A stretch of 64,000 nt of DNA from Thalassotalea eurytherma (GTDB lineage: Bacteria; Pseudomonadota; Gammaproteobacteria; Enterobacterales; Alteromonadaceae), in contig NZ_BSSU01000016.1 in assembly GCF_030161415.1 (NCBI RefSeq), forward strand, positions 1 to 64,000, read 5' to 3'. The number at the start of each line of letters is the position of its first letter. Positions within the stretch are counted from its first letter, which is position 1. Positions 38,101 through 47,434 of the stretch are shown one piece after another. Both the position numbers and the translations under genes were made by a program. The notes under the pieces were generated by a model, which saw only the letters and a list, made by a program, of their open reading frames with translations, did not search any database and was not told the origin of the DNA.

Positions 38101-39459
38101 ATGAGCGAACTCAAAGAGCATACGTGGTACCAAAGGCACTTAGTTAAAGTGTCTAAACGTCAAGATGATCACAGAAGTCCTTTTCAAAGAGATAGAGCAC
38201 GCATTTTACATTCCGCTGCTTTTCGTCGATTACAATCAAAAACACAAGTAATGGGCAGTGGACAAAGTGACTTTTTTAGAACACGTTTAACCCATTCATT
38301 AGAAGCCGCACAAATTGGTTCTGGCATTACTGCTCAATTACGTTCTAAATTTTCTTTCTTATGTGAAAAACTCAAAATTAACGATGATGCCTTGGTAGAA
38401 TCTATTTGCTTAGCCCATGATATTGGTCATCCGCCTTTCGGTCACGGTGGTGAAATAGCACTTCATTATATGATGCGAGAACATGGTGGCTTTGAAGGTA
38501 ATGGTCAAACCTTGCGTATCGTTGCCAAACTAGAACCATTTAGTGAACGTGATGGTATGAACCTTTCGCGAAGAACCTTACTTGGTTTAATAAAATACCC
38601 AAATACCCTATGTCGGTTAGCAGATAAAAAAGATCAAACACCTGTTACTAACTTTAGGCAATTAAAAGCCGATCAATGGCACCCTCCCAAAGGTTACTAC
38701 CAAGATGATCAGGACTTAATTGATTGGCTTCTTGAACCGTTATCTGATCAAGATAGAGAGCTTTTTCAGTCCCACACTTCACCAACATCTGGTCATGCAA
38801 AAACTAAATTCAAATCAATAGATTGCTCTATCATGGAATTGGCAGATGATATCGCCTACGGTATTCATGATATGGAAGATGCAATTGTGACAGGCGTTGT
38901 CACCAAACGCGATTTCATCACCCATGCAATCGAGCCATTGAAAAAAATTGATGATGATTGGTTACAAAATTTACTTGAACAATTAGCTGAGAATTTATTT
39001 AGCGATGAACATTACAGACAAAAAGATGCGATCGGCGCACTCGTCAACTTTTTGATCACAAGTATTGTCATTCACGATTTAAATGAGACTCGCGGTACAA
39101 GGTTTGAAGAGCCATTACTAAGGTACAATGCCGTTTTACCTGATGTTGCCAATAAAGTACTTAAAGTATTTAAAAGCTTTGTTTTTACTTGTGTGATTAA
39201 GCAACCACACATCCAGCGAATAGAATATCGTGGCCAACAAATTGTGATGGAATTATTTGAAGCGTTATCGAGTGATCCGCAACGACTGCTTCCAAATAAC
39301 ACTCTAAAACGCTATCAAGCAGCACAAGAAACAGGAACAAACGCTTATCGTGTCATCGCCGACTATGTCGCCGGCATGACAGACGATTATGCTACCCGTT
39401 TATATCGTACGTTGTTTGCACCAAGCATGTCGCAAGGATTCTACGAATCCAATAGATAA
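38101..39459 (+). CDS. dgt: Deoxyguanosinetriphosphate triphosphohydrolase family protein (dGTPase)
   Basis: A 452-residue HD-domain phosphohydrolase. RILHSAAFRRLQSKTQV opens the family core. HSLEAAQIGSG (first metal His), LAHDIGHPPFGHGGE (the HD pair and nearby acid) and MELADDIAYGIHD (late metal Asp) complete the HD site. It hydrolyses dGTP to deoxyguanosine and triphosphate. Related dGTPases restrict phage by draining dNTPs. It stands alone between a solute-binding gene and a convergent VOC gene. Confidence 0.92.
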   Translation: MSELKEHTWYQRHLVKVSKRQDDHRSPFQRDRARILHSAAFRRLQSKTQVMGSGQSDFFRTRLTHSLEAAQIGSGITAQLRSKFSFLCEKLKINDDALVESICLAHDIGHPPFGHGGEIALHYMMREHGGFEGNGQTLRIVAKLEPFSERDGMNLSRRTLLGLIKYPNTLCRLADKKDQTPVTNFRQLKADQWHPPKGYYQDDQDLIDWLLEPLSDQDRELFQSHTSPTSGHAKTKFKSIDCSIMELADDIAYGIHDMEDAIVTGVVTKRDFITHAIEPLKKIDDDWLQNLLEQLAENLFSDEHYRQKDAIGALVNFLITSIVIHDLNETRGTRFEEPLLRYNAVLPDVANKVLKVFKSFVFTCVIKQPHIQRIEYRGQQIVMELFEALSSDPQRLLPNNTLKRYQAAQETGTNAYRVIADYVAGMTDDYATRLYRTLFAPSMSQGFYESNR

Positions 39460-39465
39460 ACAATA

Positions 39466-39843
39466 TTAACCGCGTTGATACAATGCACAACAGGCTCCAG
39501 CGGGGTCTTTGATGACTACAAAACTGTCTTTACTAATAGACTTTACTTCATCAAGCTGCTCTGCTCCCATAGCTAAGGCATCTTTTAATGCTTTCTCAAC
39601 ATCGTCGACTAAAAAATAGGGTAACCACATCGGTGGCATTTTAGCGTTGTAACCTTTAGCGTGACAGATACCACTGACCGCCTCTTTAGTATTTGGATTA
39701 ACCATAGAGTAATCGCTATAGGTACCCATTGAAATCCCTTCAACTTCCCACCCTAAGACTTTTTGATAGAAGCTGCTTAATTCATCGGCATTATCTACAC
39801 TGATATCTAGCCAAGCGTAATCCCCCGCTTTTTTATTTGGCAT
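39466..39843 (-). CDS. VOC-superfamily (glyoxalase-like) protein
   Basis: A 125-residue single VOC domain opening DYAWLDISVDNADELSSFYQ and closing FVVIKDPAGACCALYQ, the paired beta-alpha-beta-beta-beta pattern of glyoxalase/bleomycin-resistance proteins. The substrate is unknown. It is encoded just downstream of the kinase-like gene on the same strand. Confidence 0.85.
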   Translation of the reverse strand: MPNKKAGDYAWLDISVDNADELSSFYQKVLGWEVEGISMGTYSDYSMVNPNTKEAVSGICHAKGYNAKMPPMWLPYFLVDDVEKALKDALAMGAEQLDEVKSISKDSFVVIKDPAGACCALYQRG

Positions 39844-39880
39844 ATCGAGATCCTTTGTTTTTTTAATGATTAACTAAAGG

Positions 39881-41704
39881 TTAACCGATTTTTGGGTTTT
39901 TGCGGTAAAACTTATCAGGCAATGTTGAGATATGCTCAAAGAATCGCGTATCTTTGTAGGGTAACTTCATAAAACCAGAAATACCGATACCATCAATCTT
40001 TGGCAATAATTTCAATATGTCAGCTAAACAATTAGTAAACTCTTGTTGTTTTTGATGATCCAATAGCATTAGATAACTATGAATTTTAAGATGGGTAGGT
40101 AAAACCTCAAAAATGATACAACCGGTGTGGTGAATTAGATTTAGCTTTGCTAAAACCGCCATCAGCTCATCTGGCAAATATAGATATTCATCGGGATCTT
40201 TGCCGTCTTCAAAATAAGAATGTAAACGACTTACATCATCAACTTCGGTGATCGCACTCACTTCAAATGAGATTATCATCTCATCAGGGGCGAAAAACCT
40301 TTCCTCTGCACTGTCACGATATATGTGTATGGTATTGCGCGCATCAAACAGGCAACTCTTAAACATACCAATACGGAAGATACCCTGAGCAAGGTGAACC
40401 ATATTATTGACCGCACTTTGGAATGAATGACGCAAAGACTCTTCAAACAAGCTCAAATTTGAATCAATATAAACACCGTCTTTTTCCCATCGAATGGCAA
40501 GTCCACCAACGACGGGAAAATCACCTAGTCGACTAACGGCTGCAACGAAAGCTTTTTCTGTATCGCCCATACCCACAAGGTAGTTTTTATAATATTTTTC
40601 AAGTTGTACATCATCTATTGTATTTAGCTCATCATTGTCAGAAGACTCTCTTAGAAATGATTTCCGCGAACCATAAACTACGGTATCAATAGCGCCTTGT
40701 TCTTTGCGAAGCCATACAGGAATAAGCGGTTCTAATGGCTCGACGGTTGGTGTATCAGCCAAAACAGTGTTTTTTAATAACGATAGATGATTAAAGAAGT
40801 AATCGCCGGCTTTTTGCCGCAAGCTATCATCGTCACTCAACATACCTGAAAGTACGTTAGCGAGCATTTTTGGCAAGCCTAACGAGTTAGGTGTGATGAC
40901 ATTAAAGCCATAGCGGCATGACTGCCCTGACGCGAGAGCATACAAGGTAGCCGCTAATCCTTGTTCATCAAATCGAGGAGTTGATAAACCACCTGATATT
41001 TGTTCGGGCCCGATAAAATATACATCGCCCAACCGCGCGTTTGTGTGCTGCAAATCACTACTCATTAAATCCATAACATTATTAGCAGTACTTTGACCGT
41101 TAGTGTCGAGTTGAGCATGCACAGCCGAGCCCCAATCAATCAGAGTAACCATGCCTGTGGTTTCATCATAAACAATATTGGAAGGTTTTATATCGCCATG
41201 AACGATAGGTTTGCCCTTTAAATGCTGTTTGCTATCACGTAAATAAAGCAGAATATCAGCAATCGCTAAGGCTATTTTGACAACTAACTCAGGGGGTAAC
41301 GGGCCTACTTGATGAGAATACTTTTCTAAATCAACACCCGGTGCGCGAGACATTTGCAATATACATTGGCGCTTGATTCGATGAAAGTCATGGACAGCAG
41401 GAATATTTGGATGGCTCAGCTCTTGTTGAATTTCCGACTCTTCAATCAGCCTATCTTGCACGTGTTGAGGCAACGTAATGCGAGAAAACTTAAAGACTAC
41501 TGGTTGGCTATTATCATCAAGCGCATTAAATACAAAGCCATAAGCGCCCTTACCTAGCAATTCAACATGATGATAACCAAGCTCAGTGAGTTGCCTTTCG
41601 CAAAGCTCAACCCACTGCTTTAACTTTTCAGCATCTTTATGACTTAATAAATAAATCGATTGCTCTTCAGCGATGTAGAAATGCTGTAATTTTTTATGAC
41701 TCAA
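39881..41704 (-). CDS. Serine/threonine protein kinase-like protein with unknown C-terminal domain
   Basis: A 607-residue protein whose kinase domain (about 45-310) has a G-loop GKGAYGFVF (51-59), Lys72 in VVFKF, a catalytic loop HGDIKPSN (169-176, Asp171) and the metal loop DWG (190-192) in place of DFG. HGD in place of HRD is also a variation. The residues needed for phosphotransfer are all present. The C-terminal 300 residues (from about VYGSRKSFL) have no helix long enough to span a membrane and no family that I recognise. It probably signals in the cytosol. Confidence 0.8.
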   Translation of the reverse strand: MSHKKLQHFYIAEEQSIYLLSHKDAEKLKQWVELCERQLTELGYHHVELLGKGAYGFVFNALDDNSQPVVFKFSRITLPQHVQDRLIEESEIQQELSHPNIPAVHDFHRIKRQCILQMSRAPGVDLEKYSHQVGPLPPELVVKIALAIADILLYLRDSKQHLKGKPIVHGDIKPSNIVYDETTGMVTLIDWGSAVHAQLDTNGQSTANNVMDLMSSDLQHTNARLGDVYFIGPEQISGGLSTPRFDEQGLAATLYALASGQSCRYGFNVITPNSLGLPKMLANVLSGMLSDDDSLRQKAGDYFFNHLSLLKNTVLADTPTVEPLEPLIPVWLRKEQGAIDTVVYGSRKSFLRESSDNDELNTIDDVQLEKYYKNYLVGMGDTEKAFVAAVSRLGDFPVVGGLAIRWEKDGVYIDSNLSLFEESLRHSFQSAVNNMVHLAQGIFRIGMFKSCLFDARNTIHIYRDSAEERFFAPDEMIISFEVSAITEVDDVSRLHSYFEDGKDPDEYLYLPDELMAVLAKLNLIHHTGCIIFEVLPTHLKIHSYLMLLDHQKQQEFTNCLADILKLLPKIDGIGISGFMKLPYKDTRFFEHISTLPDKFYRKNPKIG

Positions 41705-41899
41705 CGTAGACCTTTACTAAACTTCAACTAACATTAAATATTGTTAGCCTATCAAGATATTGTCACCTAGTTTATGACAAAAACCCGCAAAAAACTTATT
41801 TTATTGGTCATCATTTTGTCATCTACATTCGATAAATTTTACCCCGTGTTCAGAACACAAATTTTGACAGATTCCCAACGTTAAATTTATTACGTGTGA

Positions 41900-41959
41900 T
41901 TAGCGTATTTTTTGGTAAAATAACCTCCTCAGGTGCCCCTTTTATAGGGGCATTTTTTT
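41900..41959 (+). ncRNA. Candidate short non-coding RNA before the bkd terminator
   Basis: TTGACA (41864-41869) with TATTAC 18 bp later, then about 60 nt, then the stem TGCCCC/GGGGCA with seven T residues (41934-41959). No open frame and no plus-strand gene lie upstream, so a short transcript is the simplest reading. The -10 element is weak. Confidence 0.3.
41934..41959 (+). terminator. Rho-independent terminator, plus strand
   Basis: TGCCCC, a 7-nt loop, GGGGCA and TTTTTTT. No annotated plus-strand gene precedes it within 2 kb. Confidence 0.75.
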
Positions 41960-41976
41960 ATCCAAATTTTTCCAAT

Positions 41977-42012
41977 AAAAAAGGGCTGAGTAATGGATTA
42001 CTCAGCCCTTTT
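41977..42012 (-). terminator. Strong terminator of the bkd operon
   Basis: A perfect 16-bp inverted repeat (AAAAGGGCTGAGTAAT and its complement) with a 2-nt loop, 17 nt after the bkdB stop and followed on the minus strand by a T-run. Confidence 0.9.
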
Positions 42013-42028
42013 CGTTATTTATTCTTTA

Positions 42029-43609
42029 CTAAGACATATGCATTAGCATCTTAGTTGGCTCCTCTAAAAAGGCTTTCCACAAATTAGAAAAACGAGCGAT
42101 TGTCCCGCCATCAATGATACGGTGATCGCCAGACCAGCTAACTTGCATAATACTGCGAGCCTCAACCTCTCCTTTCTCATTAAAACGAGGCAGCGTTTGT
42201 ACTTTACCTAACGCAACAATTGCTGACTCGGGCTTGTTAATGATAGGTGTAGCCACCGTACCACCAATAGCACCAATATTTGAAATTGAAATCGTACCGC
42301 CTTTTAAATCATCTGGTGATACACGACCAGAACGCGCATCATTTGTTAAGCGCATAATATCTTGTGCTAAATCAACAATAGACTTTGTTTGAACTTGCTT
42401 AACATTTGGTACAAGTAAGCCAACTTTAGAGTCAACAGCCATACCAATATTATGATCATCAAAAAACGTAAGTTCAGTACAGGCATCATTTGCACGCGCA
42501 TTAACTAACGGAAATTCTTTTAACGCTAATGACATTGCTTTCATAAAGAAAGGCATCATGGTTAGCTTGATATCTTGCTTAGCGTATTCTTCTTTTAATG
42601 ATAAACGTAACGCAATTAATGCAGTTAAATCAATCTCTTCACAGTACGTAAAGTGAGGGATCGTTGACACTGACGCTACCATTGCTTTTGCCATAGCCGC
42701 TTTTACGCCACGAATTGGTTCAACACGGCTACCACCAGCAACGGGTGTTACATTAGCGATTACTGAAGTAGCGACTTGACCTTTATTGTTATTAAAAGAA
42801 ATCACATCTTCTTTATAAACACGGCCTTTCTTACCACTACCTGGCACTTCATGAATATTGACATTTAATTCACGAGCAACGCGTCGAACGGCTGGGCTTG
42901 CCAGCACTTTACCATTGACAGTTTTTGCAACAACTTTGTTTTCATTTGCAGACGTTACTGGCGCTTGAACAGATTTAGCTTCAGTAGGTGTTGGCGCAGT
43001 TTCAACGGGTGCTTCAAGAGTTTTAACGCTGGATACATCACCTCTTCGTTCAAGTGCAAATAGTGGTGCGTGTACTTGTGCTATCTCGCCTTTGGCATAA
43101 TGCAATTTAACCACTTTACCATTATGCATCGCAGGAATTTGAACAAGTGCTTTATCGGTCATTACATCAGCTACAGGCTGATCTTCAACGATCACGTCGC
43201 CCTCAGCAACTAACCAATCAACAATTTCACATTCTACGATACCTTCACCAATATCAGGTAAAATAAAGTCTTCAATGATTAAGCCACCGCTTGCTTGCGC
43301 CGCAGGCTCAGTTGTTACTTCAGTTGTTTTAGTTACTTCTGGGGATGCTTCAGTTTGTGTTGCATTATCACCACTAGGTGTCATTGCGAACAAAGGTGCA
43401 TGTACTTTAGCGATATCGCCTTTTTCATAATATAGCTTGTCCACTTTACCAGCGTGCATCGCCGGAATTTGAACTAAGGCTTTATCTGTCATCACATCAG
43501 CGATTGGCTGATCTTCTTCAATCACATCGCCTTCAGCAACCAACCAGTCTACAATTTCACACTCAACAATACCTTCGCCAATATCAGGTAAAATAAAATC
43601 TATACTCAT
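42029..43609 (-). CDS. bkdB: Branched-chain 2-oxoacid dehydrogenase E2 (dihydrolipoyl transacylase), two lipoyl domains
   Basis: A 526-residue E2 core protein with two nearly identical lipoyl domains (about 1-80 and 115-190), each with the lipoylated Lys in DVMTDKALVQIP. A peripheral-subunit-binding domain follows (about 228-265; SPAVRRVARELNVNIHEVPGSG), then a catalytic domain ending near the active-site block SWSGDHRIIDGG (about 495-506). It passes acyl groups from E1 to CoA in Val/Leu/Ile catabolism. It is the last gene of the bkdA1-A2-B operon, which lacks its own E3. Confidence 0.94.
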   Translation of the reverse strand: MSIDFILPDIGEGIVECEIVDWLVAEGDVIEEDQPIADVMTDKALVQIPAMHAGKVDKLYYEKGDIAKVHAPLFAMTPSGDNATQTEASPEVTKTTEVTTEPAAQASGGLIIEDFILPDIGEGIVECEIVDWLVAEGDVIVEDQPVADVMTDKALVQIPAMHNGKVVKLHYAKGEIAQVHAPLFALERRGDVSSVKTLEAPVETAPTPTEAKSVQAPVTSANENKVVAKTVNGKVLASPAVRRVARELNVNIHEVPGSGKKGRVYKEDVISFNNNKGQVATSVIANVTPVAGGSRVEPIRGVKAAMAKAMVASVSTIPHFTYCEEIDLTALIALRLSLKEEYAKQDIKLTMMPFFMKAMSLALKEFPLVNARANDACTELTFFDDHNIGMAVDSKVGLLVPNVKQVQTKSIVDLAQDIMRLTNDARSGRVSPDDLKGGTISISNIGAIGGTVATPIINKPESAIVALGKVQTLPRFNEKGEVEARSIMQVSWSGDHRIIDGGTIARFSNLWKAFLEEPTKMLMHMS

Positions 43610-43619
43610 GATTTAGCTC

Positions 43620-44597
43620 CTAGTAGTTGATTGAAGCTTTAATCGCTTCATAAACTTTTAAGTGATCTGCCATATGCTCTTTCTCAAGCGAAAGTGGATA
43701 AGGTGTATCTACACCACAAACGCGCGCTATTGGCGATTCTAGTGATAAGAAACACTCTTGCTGGATAGTTGCGGATATTTCACCAGCAAAACCTGCAGTT
43801 ATTGGTGCTTCATGACTGATCAACAAGCGACCGGTTTTACGCACTGAGTTAGCAATAGTCTCGACATCCCAAGGCAAAATGCTACGAAGATCTATGATTT
43901 CGCATGAAATGCCATCGGCTTGTGCCATTTCAGCAGCTTTTTCGATGATTTCCATTTGTGCGCCCCAAGCGAGTAATGAAATATCGCTACCTTGCTGAGT
44001 CACTTCTGCTTTACCTAATGGTAATTGGTAGTCTTCTTCAGGCACTTCACCAATTGAAGCACGATATAAACGTTTTGGTTCAAAAAATATTACCGGATTA
44101 TCATCACGAATAGCCGCTAGTAGTAGCCCTTTCGCTTGATACGGATTACGTGGCACAACAACTTTTAAGCCGGGTGTATGAGCAAAATAAGCTTCTGGCG
44201 ATTGGCTATGATATAAACCACCAGCAATCCCCCCACCATATGGCGTACGAATCGTTAATCGACCCACGTTAAATTCATTGCCGCTACGGTATCTGAATTT
44301 AGCTGACTCATTCACAATTTGGTCAAAGGCCGGAAAAATATAATCAGCAAACTGAATTTCAGCAATGGGTCGAGAGCCTTGAGCAGCTAAGCCATTAGCA
44401 AAGCCAATAATGCCTTGCTCAACTAGCGGCGTATTAAAACAACGGTTGTTGCCATATTTTTCTTGTAAGCCAGATGTCGCACGGAAAACACCACCAAAAT
44501 GGCCAACATCTTCACCAAAACACATGGTAGAGTCGTCTTCAGCCATCGCAATATCGAGGGCATTATTAATAGCTTGGAGTAAATTCATTTGAGCCAT
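43620..44597 (-). CDS. bkdA2: Branched-chain 2-oxoacid dehydrogenase E1 beta subunit
   Basis: A 325-residue transketolase-like beta subunit with [15 protein letters not shown] (about 27-41), [16 protein letters not shown] and [14 protein letters not shown], as in BCKDH/acetoin dehydrogenase beta chains. With the alpha subunit it forms the thiamine-diphosphate site. Its ATG overlaps the last base of the bkdA1 stop, showing translational coupling. Confidence 0.94.
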   Translation of the reverse strand: MAQMNLLQAINNALDIAMAEDDSTMCFGEDVGHFGGVFRATSGLQEKYGNNRCFNTPLVEQGIIGFANGLAAQGSRPIAEIQFADYIFPAFDQIVNESAKFRYRSGNEFNVGRLTIRTPYGGGIAGGLYHSQSPEAYFAHTPGLKVVVPRNPYQAKGLLLAAIRDDNPVIFFEPKRLYRASIGEVPEEDYQLPLGKAEVTQQGSDISLLAWGAQMEIIEKAAEMAQADGISCEIIDLRSILPWDVETIANSVRKTGRLLISHEAPITAGFAGEISATIQQECFLSLESPIARVCGVDTPYPLSLEKEHMADHLKVYEAIKASINY

Positions 44598-45781
44598 TAT
44601 TTAATTCTCCCTGCAGTAAATGGGTAAGCTTCTGGATATTTTTTAATATGAGTTTTAAGCGCTTGCAACTGCTTTTCTAAGTGCTCTGGCACGGTGTCAT
44701 AAACGTCAGTAACTAAGTCTTCAACTGGCGGCTTATCAATTTTTTCAGCAACTTTTACTGCTGCTAACACTTCTTCACGAAGCTTGTCGAAAAGCGTTTC
44801 TTCTTGCGCTTCGCTCCACCAATTTTGTTTGAGCATCCAGTTTTTCATCCGTAAAATTGGATCATGCTCGTGCCATTTAGCTTCTTCTTCTTTGGTGCGG
44901 TAGCCTGACGGATCATCTGACGTAGAGTGTGCACCTAAGCGATAAGACATTGCTTCAATGATAACTGGCGCGTTTTCTTTAAGTGCATATTCACGTGCCC
45001 ATTGTGTGGCTTTGATTACGGCTAAAATGTCATTGCCATCTATACGGATAGTTTTAATGCCATAACCGACACCACGCGATGCAATGCCATTACCTTTAAA
45101 TTGCTCATCTGCAGGTGTTGAAATCGCGTAACCATTGTTACGACAGAAGAAAATACAAGGCGCACCATGAACGGCAGCCATGTTTAAACCCGCATGGAAG
45201 TCACCTTCTGATGCGGCGCCTTCACCAAAGAAACAAATCGTTACTTCATCTTTACCCTGCAGCCTTTGACCGTAGGCATAACCAGCAGCTTGTGGGATTT
45301 GCGTGCCTAACGGGCTTGAAATCGTCATATAGTTCAATGCATTTGAACCATAGTGAATTGGCATTTGACGACCTTTACCTAAATCTTTCTCGTTTGAGAA
45401 CATTTGGTTCATGAAATCTTCTAAGGCAAACCCTCTGAAAATTAACGCACCTTGTTCACGGTATTGTCCGATAAACATATCTGCATCTTTTAAACCTGCA
45501 GCTGCGCCAACACTTGTTGCCTCTTCACCTAGTGCTGCCATATAGAAACTGATACGACCTTGACGCTGTGCTGCGATCATGCGCTCATCAAGTACACGGT
45601 GAAAAGCTAATGCTTCGTAAGTTTTAACCGCAAGTGCTTTGTCAATGTCTGGCATTTCTGCGCCAGCATATACATCACCGTCTTGGTTAAGAATTTTCAG
45701 GGTAGGAATTTCTACTGAATGCCCATCAATAAATGCAGGCTCGTGAACCACTGGCCCTTCATTATATATTTCAGTGCTCAT
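44597..45781 (-). CDS. bkdA1: Branched-chain 2-oxoacid dehydrogenase E1 alpha subunit
   Basis: A 394-residue thiamine-diphosphate-binding subunit. [19 protein letters not shown]... is the ThDP motif (GxG and the Asn-containing turn, about 190-220). [17 protein letters not shown] (about 288) is the conserved phosphorylation-loop region. The ATG at 45781 follows AAAGAGAA. The operon decarboxylates branched-chain 2-oxoacids, giving acyl-CoA starters that may also feed branched fatty acids. Confidence 0.94.
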   Translation of the reverse strand: MSTEIYNEGPVVHEPAFIDGHSVEIPTLKILNQDGDVYAGAEMPDIDKALAVKTYEALAFHRVLDERMIAAQRQGRISFYMAALGEEATSVGAAAGLKDADMFIGQYREQGALIFRGFALEDFMNQMFSNEKDLGKGRQMPIHYGSNALNYMTISSPLGTQIPQAAGYAYGQRLQGKDEVTICFFGEGAASEGDFHAGLNMAAVHGAPCIFFCRNNGYAISTPADEQFKGNGIASRGVGYGIKTIRIDGNDILAVIKATQWAREYALKENAPVIIEAMSYRLGAHSTSDDPSGYRTKEEEAKWHEHDPILRMKNWMLKQNWWSEAQEETLFDKLREEVLAAVKVAEKIDKPPVEDLVTDVYDTVPEHLEKQLQALKTHIKKYPEAYPFTAGRIK

Positions 45782-45908
45782 AATATTCTCTTTTCGTTGA
45801 ACCAATAATCATTGGCTTCTACCATCTCACTTACATCAGTATAGAAAGTCGATGCAAGTCGTGTAGATATTTATTATATATACCAAGTGAAATAAATACT
45901 TAGCCAAC

Positions 45909-46163
45909 TCAGAGCTGCGTCAGGGCGGTTGAACGAACTGACGAGTTCCTAGGGGCGAGTTTAAAAGGCTGATATACTTCGATGGTCAACTCAACAAGGG
46001 AATAACCATTCTTTTCGTTAAGCGCCTTGCCTGTGAGCCTTTTAATTCTCGCTGAGTAATTAAATATTCGCTTTACTTGGTTTATTTGTTGTAACGCGCT
46101 GACTTTACCTTTGCGTAAACGTAGATTCAAGAAAACGGTGAAGTGCCTTTGCTCATAAGCCAT
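45909..46163 (-). CDS. Doubtful 84-codon open frame in a structured intergenic element
   Basis: An 84-codon frame opening MAYEQRHFTVF and ending in NSSVRSTALTQL, without a clear ribosome site and with no recognised family. It covers a stretch with a long inverted repeat (45955-45970 / 46036-46051), so the frame may be incidental to a repeated intergenic element. Confidence 0.2.
   Translation of the reverse strand: MAYEQRHFTVFLNLRLRKGKVSALQQINQVKRIFNYSARIKRLTGKALNEKNGYSLVELTIEVYQPFKLAPRNSSVRSTALTQL
45955..46051. repeat. Long inverted repeat in the gap between bkdA1 and the astE homologue
   Basis: GCGAGTTTAAAAGGCT and AGCCTTTTAATTCTCGC are near-complementary (one bulged base) and enclose about 65 nt. 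The remaining gap (45782-46272) shows no confident gene. Such a unit could be a dispersed intergenic repeat. Confidence 0.45.
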
Positions 46164-46272
46164 GCTAGGTGCTAAGAAATGTTTACACTCGGGCTTGAAC
46201 AGGTGGCTAGACGTATAAATAGGGTGAAGGGCAGCTAGATATTTATGCTGCCCAAAAAGTTGACGTTAACGA

Positions 46273-47322
46273 TTAAAGCTTAGTCGGTTTCACGGTAAGT
46301 AATGCACGTTGGCCAAGCGCTACATTCGCATTCGGGAAGATAATTGCCTCACCTTCCGTACGCACGTGATATTGTTTATCACCGTCAGTTGCTAATAAAT
46401 AGCCAACAGGATAATCGGTAAAGTTTTTAGCATCGTCGGGAAAATGTAAAACAAAGTTTTGTTCGGTACGGTTTATTGTTTGATCAATCTCATAGATACT
46501 AAAATCGTCTTCAACAAACGGGGTTGAGTTGATTGATTGCCCTGTAATAAGCGCTTTTAAGGTTGTTTTAACGTCGCTAAATTGCGTCATATCATTCTCA
46601 CCAAATGGCCTGACTTTCCCTAGTTCAACGGTAAAAGCATCAGCGCCAAAGTTATTTGATGAAAAGTAACTAAAGGTGGTTGTTGGCGAATGAGATAATA
46701 AAATCGTACTTACGCCGCAAGCTTGCAAAAATGAAAGCTCTGTTGTTTTCCAAGGCTTGCCATGTCGAAATGGATAGACAGCAAACTTAGCATTTTTAGA
46801 TTCACGAATTGCCGTGTGCAGATCGTAATGTTTACGCTCTCGATTGTCGCCACCTGCGGTAAAAAAGTTACGCACCGCATCTTCTAAATCTTTTGCTCGA
46901 ATACGCTCTTTGTTTTTCAAGCCGCCATCTTCGCTATGGGCACCTGAAAATAGTCGATTAAGGTTCTCTTCAACAAAGCGCTCAGCAATATTCATCGCAG
47001 CCGGATTACCAAATAAAAATAGTACACGCTGCGTTAACGTGATTTCACCTTTAATGGCCTTTTCTACGAGTTCAGCGCAAATCTCAATAGGCGCGGTTTC
47101 ATTGCCATGTACCGCACAAGATAAAACAACATCTTTAGAGGTTGCGGTTTGTGGTTCAAAGACAATAATGCCTGTATCTAAAACAGATACCTGCGTTGAA
47201 TGCTGTGCTCCGTTTACCTCAAATTCAAAAGCTGGCATATGCCATTCATGGGCACGGGTCATTGATAAGAAATCACCAGTAGCTTGCAAAGCTGCTGATA
47301 ATTCTTGGGCTGATTTCGTCAT
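46273..47322 (-). CDS. astE: Succinylglutamate desuccinylase (AstE)
   Basis: A 349-residue zinc carboxypeptidase-like enzyme that hydrolyses N-succinylglutamate to glutamate and succinate, the last step of the arginine succinyltransferase pathway. Zinc ligands are in CAVHGNETAPIE (His and Glu, about 70) and YDLHTAIRES (His, about 165); VELGKVRPFGEND carries the catalytic Glu region. No other ast genes are nearby. Other members of the AstE/AspA family (aspartoacylase-like) are an alternative. Confidence 0.88.
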   Translation of the reverse strand: MTKSAQELSAALQATGDFLSMTRAHEWHMPAFEFEVNGAQHSTQVSVLDTGIIVFEPQTATSKDVVLSCAVHGNETAPIEICAELVEKAIKGEITLTQRVLFLFGNPAAMNIAERFVEENLNRLFSGAHSEDGGLKNKERIRAKDLEDAVRNFFTAGGDNRERKHYDLHTAIRESKNAKFAVYPFRHGKPWKTTELSFLQACGVSTILLSHSPTTTFSYFSSNNFGADAFTVELGKVRPFGENDMTQFSDVKTTLKALITGQSINSTPFVEDDFSIYEIDQTINRTEQNFVLHFPDDAKNFTDYPVGYLLATDGDKQYHVRTEGEAIIFPNANVALGQRALLTVKPTKL

Positions 47323-47392
47323 AAACTAACTTACTCTCATTGCGATTGATGTTGTTTTTATTTTTTTTCAATCATTTACTTGTTATAAAAAC

Positions 47393-47420
47393 TAAAAAAG
47401 CCACACTAGGTGACTTTTTT
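47393..47420 (-). terminator. Terminator of pgm
   Basis: An AAAAAG(C/T)CAC-type stem with one mismatch and a T-run on the minus strand, 15 nt after the pgm stop. Confidence 0.6.
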
Positions 47421-47434
47421 AGAACTCGAGTAGA

